From Planctomycetota bacterium (lineage in GTDB: Bacteria > Planctomycetota > Phycisphaerae > UBA1845 > UTPLA1), in the NCBI GenBank assembly GCA_003576905.1, contig QEVG01000014.1:29559-93558 (forward strand): DNA of 64,000 nt. The letters run 5' to 3'. Numbering within the stretch: position 1 is the first letter of the stretch; every line of letters starts with the position of its first letter. The translations under genes were made by a program, and so were the position numbers. Shown here piece after piece: positions 17,285-25,911 of this stretch. Under the pieces are notes generated by a model that worked only from the letters and a program-made list of their open reading frames with translations, did not search any database and was not told where the DNA came from.

Positions 17285-18406
17285 ATGACCATTCGAACCG
17301 CAATCGTCTGCTTCCTGCTGTTCGTCGGCTCCGGTTGTCACTCCATGTTGCTCGATGTGCCGACATTCGGCCCGTCGGACTCCCTTTCCGATCGCCTCGC
17401 CATGATTGAGGCCCAGCGTCTTGGTTACGGCCATGCCGCGCCGCGCTTGTCGGAGGGAACAGGTGCTTCGGCGTCCGCGGAGACGCTTTCGGTGGCCCTG
17501 CCCAATCGACCTTCGTTAATCGGCGACGGTAACCGGGCGAATCTTGGATACGAAACCTCGATGCCCCCCGGTCCCATGACCATGGGCGACACCGGCGATG
17601 AGATGCCGGCCGAAACATCGGAAGCGCACGTGGATTTGTCCAACTCGGTCCGTCCGGCGTCGAGTTCGGGTCGATCGCCGCCGCTCAATTCGTTCTGGGA
17701 CACGGTCAAGCGCGACGTAAGGGAGATGCCCGGCGACCTGTGGCGGGACACCAAGCTCGTTTATGCCAACCCGGTGAACCTGGTGATTCTCGGGTCGACG
17801 TTCGGCGGCGCAATCGCGTTGCGCGAGACGGGTGTCGACAGTACGATCGAGCACCATTTCAACGTCGACAACGACCTTCAGCCACCACACCACACGTTTA
17901 AGGAGGATTGGCGCGACGCCTTTGGCGCGGCGGGAAATCCCGGAACGCATTTCGCGCTCGCGGGGCTCTGGTATCTCGTCGGCCAGCAGGCGATGGACGA
18001 CAAGACCTATGAAGTAGGTAAGACGCTCTTTTCCGCGCTCGCGATCAACGGCGTCACCGTAATGATCGGCCAGGCGGCGACATACGATCGCTCCCCGAAC
18101 GGCGAATACGGCACGATGCCGTCGGGCCACACGTCGAGCAGCTTCGTCTTTGCAAGCGTGATGCATCGGGCATACGGACATCTTGTGGGTGCGCCCCTTT
18201 ACGGCCTCGCGACCCTCGTCGCCTACGAGCGGGTTGAAGACGGCGAGCATTATTTTTCCGACGTGGTCATGGGCGGCGTGCTCGGCCTCGTTGTCGGTCA
18301 CAGCGTGGCCGGCGGGCGCGATCCGGAAATCTTCGGCTGGAAGCTCGTCCCCTGGGCCAGTCCGCAGGGCGGGGTGGGCGTGGCGTTCACAAAGCCGCTG
18401 GAATGA
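17285..18406 (+). CDS. PAP2-family phosphatase lipoprotein
   Basis: Predicted exported acid phosphatase or lipid phosphatase of the PAP2 superfamily. The N-terminus is a lipoprotein signal (CFLLFVGSGCHS) with the acylated Cys at residue 18. A 120-residue low-complexity region follows. The PAP2 motifs are in the C-terminal half: YDRSPNGEYGTMPSGHTSSSF contains motif 2 (PSGH), and VAYERVEDGEHYFSDVVMGG contains motif 3 with R...H...D. Motif 1 is weak. ATG at 17285 has GAGGG upstream and is the correct start for the lipobox. 373 residues. Substrate unknown. Confidence 0.82.
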   Translation: MTIRTAIVCFLLFVGSGCHSMLLDVPTFGPSDSLSDRLAMIEAQRLGYGHAAPRLSEGTGASASAETLSVALPNRPSLIGDGNRANLGYETSMPPGPMTMGDTGDEMPAETSEAHVDLSNSVRPASSSGRSPPLNSFWDTVKRDVREMPGDLWRDTKLVYANPVNLVILGSTFGGAIALRETGVDSTIEHHFNVDNDLQPPHHTFKEDWRDAFGAAGNPGTHFALAGLWYLVGQQAMDDKTYEVGKTLFSALAINGVTVMIGQAATYDRSPNGEYGTMPSGHTSSSFVFASVMHRAYGHLVGAPLYGLATLVAYERVEDGEHYFSDVVMGGVLGLVVGHSVAGGRDPEIFGWKLVPWASPQGGVGVAFTKPLE

Positions 18407-18512
18407 TTCGCTTTCGTGATTCTCCCTGTCCGTTCATGGCGTGAGGCCCGCGCGGCTCCTACGATTTCCACCGATTGGGACAGGTCGATCTTCCCTCCTT
18501 CGGAGTTCCGCC

Positions 18513-19706
18513 ATGAAGAATACGTCGCTTTTACTGATCCTTGTCGCCCTCGGTTCGGGATTGTCCGATGCGAGCGCGGGTGACTGGCCGAACTTCCGCG
18601 GCCCGAACCACGACGGGGTCTGCACCGAGACGGGCATCCGCACCGAATTCAAAGATTCGCCCAAGGTTCTCTGGCAGCGCGAAGTCGGCTCGGCGTTCAG
18701 TTCGTTCGCGGTGGTCGGCGGACGGGTCTTCACCTGCGGCACCGAGGACAAACAGCAGGTTCTATTGTGCCTTCGCGCTGACACAGGCGACGCGATCTGG
18801 AAAGCCCCGATCGAGAAGGAATACCGCGACAGCTTCGGCGACGGCTGCCGCGCGACGCCGACGGTCAGCGACGGCCTCGTCTACATCGCCGGCGCTCACG
18901 GCCGCGTGCTCTGCTGCGACGCCGAGACCGGCTCGGTTGTCTGGAGCGAGGAGTTCGACCATAAGCCGCAGTGGGGATACAGCGGGTCAGTCCTGGTCGA
19001 CGGCGAGCTGGCGATCTTCCAGGCCGGAAAGGGCGACGGGGCCCTTCGCGCGGTGAACAAGAAGACCGGCAAGCCCGTCTGGAAGTGCGACACGGACGAG
19101 CCGGGCTACGCCACTCCGCTGCCATTTGACTTCAACGGCACGCGGTACGTGTGCGGCTTCAACGCACACCGCGCTATCATTGCGGAAGTATCCACTGGAA
19201 AGAAAGCGGCGGCGATCCCGTGGGAGACGGATTGGAACGTCAACGCCGCGGCGCCCATCTATCACGAGAAGCACTTGTTTCTGAACTCGGGATACAAGAC
19301 GGGCTGCGGGCTGTTCGCGCTGTCAAAAGGCGCGGGCGCGATGGAATCCGAGGAGGTCTGGCGAAGCAAGGTGCTGCTCAACAAGTTCCAGTCCGCCATT
19401 CTCACGGGTGGAAAGCTCTATGCCAGCGATGAGAAGGCATTCAAGTGCGTGGACTTCATGACCGGCCGTGAAGAGTGGAAGGTCCCGCGCATTGCGAACG
19501 GAACGATGATTCTCGCCGAGGGCCACCTCTTTCTGCTGACCGAGCGGGGCGAACTCCAGGTCGGCAGTCCCAGCCCTGAGGGCTGGCAGCCGCATTCAAA
19601 GGTTGAGATTCTCGATGACAAGTGCTGGACCGTCCCGGTGATCAGCGGCGGCCGCCTTTTCGCCCGAAATCTCGAGCGCGTTGTCTGCCTCGACATTCGC
19701 GAGTGA
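18513..19706 (+). CDS. Exported PQQ-like beta-propeller protein
   Basis: A 397-residue periplasmic protein. After a signal peptide (TSLLLILVALGSGLSDASAG) it begins DWPNFRGPNHDGVC, the standard opening of planctomycete PQQ-like propellers. Several W-rich blades follow: LCLRADTGDAIWKAPIEKEY, VLCCDAETGSVVWSEEF, AVNKKTGKPVWKCDTDEPG, CVDFMTGREEWKVP. The repeats resemble BamB-type and alcohol-dehydrogenase propellers, but no catalytic dehydrogenase residues can be assigned, so a binding or scaffold role is more likely than enzymatic PQQ use. ATG at 18513 is chosen for its signal peptide. It stands alone. Confidence 0.82.
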   Translation: MKNTSLLLILVALGSGLSDASAGDWPNFRGPNHDGVCTETGIRTEFKDSPKVLWQREVGSAFSSFAVVGGRVFTCGTEDKQQVLLCLRADTGDAIWKAPIEKEYRDSFGDGCRATPTVSDGLVYIAGAHGRVLCCDAETGSVVWSEEFDHKPQWGYSGSVLVDGELAIFQAGKGDGALRAVNKKTGKPVWKCDTDEPGYATPLPFDFNGTRYVCGFNAHRAIIAEVSTGKKAAAIPWETDWNVNAAAPIYHEKHLFLNSGYKTGCGLFALSKGAGAMESEEVWRSKVLLNKFQSAILTGGKLYASDEKAFKCVDFMTGREEWKVPRIANGTMILAEGHLFLLTERGELQVGSPSPEGWQPHSKVEILDDKCWTVPVISGGRLFARNLERVVCLDIRE

Positions 19707-19902
19707 CCGCCGCCGCCGGTTGTGAAGGGCGATACCGCCCGGTTCGTGGTGCGGGGATTCGGCAAGGACTGGCGAGCCGACGCCTGCGGGGCCGAAATAC
19801 CATGTAGCGGTCGTTTTCCGCTGCGCCGCCGCGGGCGCGGGTGTTTGATCACCGTGCCGTGGCCGGCGCGATCACGGTGTTGCGTTCAGGAGGCCGTTGA
19901 CG

Positions 19903-20049
19903 ATGGATGTCCTTTGCGAACTCATCAGTCCGTTTGTTGCCATTACACAGCAGATCATCAATATTGCGTTCTTTCCGCTTTCGTTTCTCGGAATCAATCC
20001 GCCGTCGGTCGTAACGGCCGTCGGCAGCGCCTTGAACTGCACTTTCTAG
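19903..20049 (+). CDS. Small membrane protein, 48 residues
   Basis: ATG at 19903 follows AGGAGG by 9 bases. The product (MDVLCELISPFVAITQQIIN then IAFFPLSFLGINPPSVVTAV) has one or two hydrophobic helices, few charges and a Cys near each end. No family is recognised. Composition differs sharply from the Arg/Ala-rich shadow frames of this GC-rich DNA, and the ribosome site is among the best in the window. It sits between the PQQ-propeller gene (same strand, 196 bases upstream) and the convergent ABC permease. Confidence 0.6.
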   Translation: MDVLCELISPFVAITQQIINIAFFPLSFLGINPPSVVTAVGSALNCTF

Positions 20050-20099
20050 ATCGGCTCGGCGGGAAGGTCAGCGCCGGGTCGGTGGCCGAAGGTCGTGCG

Positions 20100-21425
<1,326 letters not shown>

Positions 21426-21513
21426 GGTCTCCTGTCTCGCCGCCCGGTGTCATTTCGTCCGTCGGCGTTTTTCTGCGATTCGTCCCGTTTGTCGCGCTGC
21501 GGGCGATTCAATC

Positions 21514-22782
21514 CTATTCGTGACGCAACGCGTCGATGGGGTGCAGAATCGCCGCCTTGAAGGCCGGGATAACCCCGAAAATCACGCCCGCCCCGGCGGA
21601 AAAACCCAGAGCCAGTGCCACCGACCACAGCGGCACGTTGATATCCACCATCTGGGGATGCATGCCGGCCATGTGGGTAAGCACGTATCCAATCGCCACG
21701 CCGATCGCGCCGCCGGTCGTGCTGAGCACGACCGCCTCGGTAAGGAACTGAAGCATGATGTCGCGGCGTCGCCCGCCGACGCTCTTGCGCAGGCCGATTT
21801 CGCGGGTGCGCTCGCTGACCGAGACGAACATGACGTTCATGATGCCGATGCCGCCGACGAGCAGGCTGATGCTTACGATGCCCGCCAGGACGCTTGCGGC
21901 GATGGTGCGGACCTTTCCGAACTCCCGCAGCATCTGGTCCTGGCGGGAGATGCCGAAGTCATCGGGCTGTCCGATGGTGAGCCCGTGGCGCTGGCGGAGC
22001 ACGCGGCGAATCTGGGCCTCGGCCTGGTCAATGACTTCCTCGCTTCGGGCCTCGGCGAGAAAGCGCATGGTCGTGCGCATCTGCGGAAACATCTGGAGCA
22101 TCGTGGTGTAGGGGATCATGACGGTTTCGTCCTGATCGTCGCCCATGAAGCTGCCCTTGGGTTCGAGGATTCCGATGACACGAAAGCGGCGGTCGGCGAT
22201 CTGGACGAAGTCGCCGAGTATCGACTCGTCGCATTGAAGGAGCTTCAGGACGCTGCGCCCGACAACCACGACGTCCGCCGCCTTCTCCACGTCCATCGGG
22301 CCGAAGAAGCGTCCCTTGTCGACGTAGTAATTGCGGATTACCTGGTATGCCTCGGTCACGCCGCGCGTGGGAACCTGCTTCGCGCTCGACTTGCGATAGG
22401 CCACCTGCGTTTCGGTGAAAAGGAAGGGCGTAATCCGCTGAATATCCGGGCACTCCGTCCGGACGGCCTCCACGTCGCGTTCGTCCATTATGATCCGGCC
22501 GATCCCAGTGATTTCCTGCTCCCAGGAGATGTCGGGCCAGACGATCATGTACTGCGTGCCGTACCCGCGAAGCATGTTGGTCATGTACCGGCCGAATCCC
22601 TCAACGAACGAGACGACGGTGATGATCGCGGTGACGGCAATGATTACTCCGAGCGTGGTGAGAAAAGAACGGCCGCGGTTCGCCCAGATCTGCGCGAAGG
22701 CGGTCAGGATGTTCTGTCCGCTTCGCGCCGCCGCGCCGGCGACGGCATGCCCGGCCCGCGAAAGCCGCCCCGCGGTATTCAT
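21514..22782 (-). CDS. MacB-like ABC transporter permease (first copy)
   Basis: A 422-residue paralogue of the neighbouring permease with the same layout: an N-terminal helix at RSFLTTLGVIIAVTAIITVV, a MacB periplasmic domain (YYVDKGRFFGPMDVEKAADVVV, ILEPKGSFMGDDQDETVMIPY), and three C-terminal helices with SERTREIGLRKSVGGRRRDI. Start ATG at 22782 overlaps the stop of the ATPase gene as ATGA, so the two are translationally coupled. Two permeases behind one ATPase suggest a heterodimeric transmembrane part. Confidence 0.92.
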   Translation of the reverse strand: MNTAGRLSRAGHAVAGAAARSGQNILTAFAQIWANRGRSFLTTLGVIIAVTAIITVVSFVEGFGRYMTNMLRGYGTQYMIVWPDISWEQEITGIGRIIMDERDVEAVRTECPDIQRITPFLFTETQVAYRKSSAKQVPTRGVTEAYQVIRNYYVDKGRFFGPMDVEKAADVVVVGRSVLKLLQCDESILGDFVQIADRRFRVIGILEPKGSFMGDDQDETVMIPYTTMLQMFPQMRTTMRFLAEARSEEVIDQAEAQIRRVLRQRHGLTIGQPDDFGISRQDQMLREFGKVRTIAASVLAGIVSISLLVGGIGIMNVMFVSVSERTREIGLRKSVGGRRRDIMLQFLTEAVVLSTTGGAIGVAIGYVLTHMAGMHPQMVDINVPLWSVALALGFSAGAGVIFGVIPAFKAAILHPIDALRHE

Positions 22783-23537
22783 GCGCCGGCTCCCACGGCC
22801 GGGGCGAACTCGGGACGGCCTTCCGGAGCCGCCTCGGCGCGCCCGCGTTCGGAGAGGATGTCGGAGGCGATCATGCCGTCGCGAAGCGTGACGATTCGAT
22901 GGCACCTCTGCGCGATGTCCGGCTCGTGGGTGACGATGATAATCGTCTGCCCCGAGGCGTACAGCTCGTCGAAAATGGACATGATCTCGTTGCCCGTGGC
23001 CGAGTCGAGGTTGCCCGTGGGCTCGTCTGCGAGAATGATGTCAGGCTCCTGGGCGAGAGCCCGGGCAATGGCGACGCGCTGCTTCTGCCCGCCGGAAAGC
23101 TGGTTCGGCCGGTGCTTCGCGCGATCGGCGAGGCCCACGCGCTCCAGGGCGGCCAGCGCCCGCTGCCGGCGGCGCGGCAGCATCGCGTACATGAGCGGAA
23201 GCTGTACGTTTTTCAGCGCGGTCGTGCGGGGGAGCAGCTCGAAGTTCTGAAAGACGAAGCCGATCTGCCGGCCGCGAATGCGGGCCAGGGCCGATTGAGA
23301 CAGGTGAGAGACCTCGGTTCCGTTGAGCAGATAGCTCCCGCTGGTCGGGATGTCGAGGCACCCCAGGATGTTCATGAGTGTGCTCTTGCCCGAACCCGAC
23401 GGACCCATGATCGCGACGTACTCATTTTGATGAATCGTCAGCGAGACCCCGCGCAGGGCGTGGACCAGTTCGGTGCCGACGCGGTAGATCTTCTGAAGAT
23501 CGCGAAATTCAATCAGCTTTTCGCGTGTGTCCTGCAT
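22779..23537 (-). CDS. MacB/LolD-type ABC transporter ATPase
   Basis: A 252-residue ATPase of the FtsE/LolD/MacB class. Walker A is GPSGSGKST at residues 45-52, the signature [15 protein letters not shown], Walker [14 protein letters not shown] and the switch His in [14 protein letters not shown] at 23537 is the correct start; the frame upstream is an Arg-rich shadow. It lies 70 bases after the adaptor gene and overlaps the first permease by 4 bases. It would energise the two permeases downstream. The transported molecule (lipid, peptide or lipoprotein) is not evident. Confidence 0.94.
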   Translation of the reverse strand: MQDTREKLIEFRDLQKIYRVGTELVHALRGVSLTIHQNEYVAIMGPSGSGKSTLMNILGCLDIPTSGSYLLNGTEVSHLSQSALARIRGRQIGFVFQNFELLPRTTALKNVQLPLMYAMLPRRRQRALAALERVGLADRAKHRPNQLSGGQKQRVAIARALAQEPDIILADEPTGNLDSATGNEIMSIFDELYASGQTIIIVTHEPDIAQRCHRIVTLRDGMIASDILSERGRAEAAPEGRPEFAPAVGAGA

Positions 23538-23607
23538 GGCGCTTTGCCCATCGTGCCAGAAAGTGCGTCGTTGCAAAAAGGTCGCCGTCCGTCGCTGTTC
23601 CCGGCGG

Positions 23608-24975
23608 CTAGCTTGCCTCTTTCGGGTTCTCCGCATCGCCGCCCTCGGCGAGGTGCGGGCCTTCGGACGTCTGCTGCCCGCGCTTCTTCGCCTCGGCGAG
23701 CTTCTTCTTTTCATCGTCGGGGAGCGAGACCTTTCGGCCCTCCTTGAGCTGGTCGAGGCTGCGGTACGGACCGATGATGACCACGTCGTCCATCGCCACG
23801 CCGTCCTCCAGTTCCACCAGCCGCGTGTCCGCGATGCCCGGCTCGATAAGACGCACCTGGGCCTTGTCGTCGTTGAGGACGTAAACGACCTTGATGTATT
23901 GTGCCGCGCGGGCGCGCTCTGACAGGTCCTTGGTCGACTGCTTCGCCTCGAACTTGTTGACGATTTCCTCGGGCAGCTCCTTGCGCATGCGGTGTACGAT
24001 GGCCTCGACCGGGATCGTGATGGCGTCCTTCTTTCGCGCCACCTCGATCTCGACGTTGGCGGTCATGCCCGGCCGAATGCGCGGATCGTCCGCCATGACT
24101 TCCAGCAACGTCTCAAACGTGACGACGTCGCGGCCAACCTCCTTGGTGCTCTTCGAGGCAACGCGTATGACTTTCGCAGGAATGGCGACCTGCTGATCGG
24201 CCTGGAGATAGATGCGCGCCGGCTGGTCCGGCTTTACCAGCGGAACGTCCACCTCGTCGACGCGTGCACGCACCTGCATCTTGGACAGGTCGCTGATGGT
24301 CATGACGACGGTGCCGGGGTTGTTCATGGTCCCGGTGACGACGACTTCGCCCAGCTTCGCCATGAGCTTTGAGACGATGCCGTCAATCGGGGATTCGATG
24401 ACGGTCTTCTTCAGATCTTCCTTGAGGCGCTTGACGTAACACTCGGCCTCGATCAGCTCCTGCTTGCGCATGTCGAGCATGGCCGTGGCCTTTTTGAGCA
24501 CCGTGACGTAGTCCATCCGCTCCTTGTCGCTCGTCGCGTCCACCTCGGTGAGCCGAAGCTGACGTTGATGGTCCCTCCGTGCCTGTTCCAGATCGGCCTC
24601 CGCATCCGCGATGGACGCCTGAAGCCGGCGCACCCGGGCCTCGCCCGATTCCACCTCGGCCAGGAGATTGTCGTTGTTCAGGCGGCAGAGCAGGTCGCCG
24701 GCCTTGACCCGGTCGCCCTCTTCGACGGGCATTTCGTCGATGCGGGCCATGATCTCCGAGCGGATTTCGACTTCGAGCGTCGCTTCCACCTCGCCCGGCG
24801 CCTGGACGAGCTGCACGATCTCCTGCCGCTCCGGAACGGCCACGATTACGGTGAGGGGGACTTCCTCCGCGACATTAAGAATCGGTTTGCCGTCGGAGTC
24901 CTTGCGAAACCGGGCGAGCGCGAAGATACCGCCCGAGAGGGCGACCAGGAGGAGGAGTCCGAGTAGTTTTCTCAT
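23608..24975 (-). CDS. MacA/HlyD-type periplasmic adaptor subunit
   Basis: A 455-residue membrane-fusion protein for tripartite export. It has one N-terminal membrane anchor (LLGLLLLVALSGGIFALA), a lipoyl half (VEIRSEIMARIDEMPVEEGDRV), a long alpha-hairpin (residues about 110-190), the second lipoyl half (ESPIDGIVSKLMAKLGEVV), a beta-barrel domain (DVPLVKPDQPARIYLQADQ) and a membrane-proximal domain. The C-terminus is an atypical charged tail (DDEKKKLAEAKKRGQQ). It is followed 70 bases later by its ATPase. No outer-membrane TolC gene is nearby. Confidence 0.9.
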   Translation of the reverse strand: MRKLLGLLLLVALSGGIFALARFRKDSDGKPILNVAEEVPLTVIVAVPERQEIVQLVQAPGEVEATLEVEIRSEIMARIDEMPVEEGDRVKAGDLLCRLNNDNLLAEVESGEARVRRLQASIADAEADLEQARRDHQRQLRLTEVDATSDKERMDYVTVLKKATAMLDMRKQELIEAECYVKRLKEDLKKTVIESPIDGIVSKLMAKLGEVVVTGTMNNPGTVVMTISDLSKMQVRARVDEVDVPLVKPDQPARIYLQADQQVAIPAKVIRVASKSTKEVGRDVVTFETLLEVMADDPRIRPGMTANVEIEVARKKDAITIPVEAIVHRMRKELPEEIVNKFEAKQSTKDLSERARAAQYIKVVYVLNDDKAQVRLIEPGIADTRLVELEDGVAMDDVVIIGPYRSLDQLKEGRKVSLPDDEKKKLAEAKKRGQQTSEGPHLAEGGDAENPKEAS

Positions 24976-25008
24976 GGCGTCGCTGCCTTTCGGATTCTTA
25001 CAGGTTCG

Positions 25009-25770
25009 TCAGAGGGCCGTCCGGGCATACTCGCTGCCGACGTGCGCCGCGGAAGAGACAAGATACATCAGGATGCAGGTCGCGATGGCGACGCGGCGGC
25101 TCAACTGTTGTGTCACAATGACCCCGATGGCGATCAGCACCCAGAACCAGATACGGAACGGGTCGATCGCCGCAAGATAGTAGAGCTTTCCGGGCTCGCC
25201 GATCATCGCAAGGGATGTATCCACGTGCACGGTTCGATAGACGACCATCATTAGAAAGCGCAGCGCAATGGCCAGCAGGTCAACGAAGCCGGCATACACG
25301 CAGATGCTCATCAGGGTGTGGTATTCCGGTTTTCGGCCGGTCAGGGCGACGGCGGCGTAGAGCAGGGATGAAATCAGCAGAAAGGAGACGAGGGTCTGGA
25401 TCGGCGTCAGTACGACCGCCCCGAGCCGCCGCAGCATCTTCAGGAACTCGCCCTGTTTGCGAACCGCGTCCATCGTTTCGCGCAGCTGTACGCGGTCGAC
25501 CAGGTTGGACTGCTCCTTCTCAATGTGCGCGAGCATGGACTCGGTCTGCTGATCCACCAGCCGATCGATCAATCCCGTCTGCACCTGGCAATACCCGATG
25601 AGTGTAATCAGCGCGAGCAGAACAACGAGGGTCATGCCGTACGAGCCGGTATCCTCGACGCGCGCGTACAGCCGGCCGGGCGTGAGATAGACCCACAGGG
25701 CATGCCGAACGCCCAGGCTGCCGTTTTCGATATTGTGCGCGCCGCTCGCCAACGCAAACTCACCCGCCAC
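25009..25770 (-). CDS. YIP1-family membrane protein, first gene of the export operon
   Basis: A 253-residue membrane protein with four to five hydrophobic segments and a polar loop (residues about 70-120, RLVDQQTESMLAHIEKEQSN) between the first and second. The layout ALWVYLTPGRLYARVEDTGS near the start and the sequence of C-terminal helices resemble Yip1-domain proteins seen next to ABC exporters in planctomycetes. GTG at 25770 is the start. It lies 33 bases upstream of the adaptor gene, so it is part of the same operon, perhaps as an accessory or assembly subunit. The family assignment is moderate. Confidence 0.65.
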   Translation of the reverse strand: MAGEFALASGAHNIENGSLGVRHALWVYLTPGRLYARVEDTGSYGMTLVVLLALITLIGYCQVQTGLIDRLVDQQTESMLAHIEKEQSNLVDRVQLRETMDAVRKQGEFLKMLRRLGAVVLTPIQTLVSFLLISSLLYAAVALTGRKPEYHTLMSICVYAGFVDLLAIALRFLMMVVYRTVHVDTSLAMIGEPGKLYYLAAIDPFRIWFWVLIAIGVIVTQQLSRRVAIATCILMYLVSSAAHVGSEYARTAL

Positions 25771-25911
25771 TCAGAGGTGTCGTACCCTAAGCCTATGCAA
25801 CGGAATCCGTCATGATTCAATTCGCCCCTGTTGACATAATATTTGGCCGGAACGGTCTGTGCGACGTGCCTTTGCCTCCGGGAAGGGGCCGGCGATCCCC
25901 GCGGCGGCGTT

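Noticed and set aside
19848..19882. Inverted repeat CACCGTG...CACGGTG before the 48-codon gene
   Set aside because: Seven base pairs with a 20-base gap in GC-rich DNA is weak, and no promoter or T tract supports a regulatory or terminator role.
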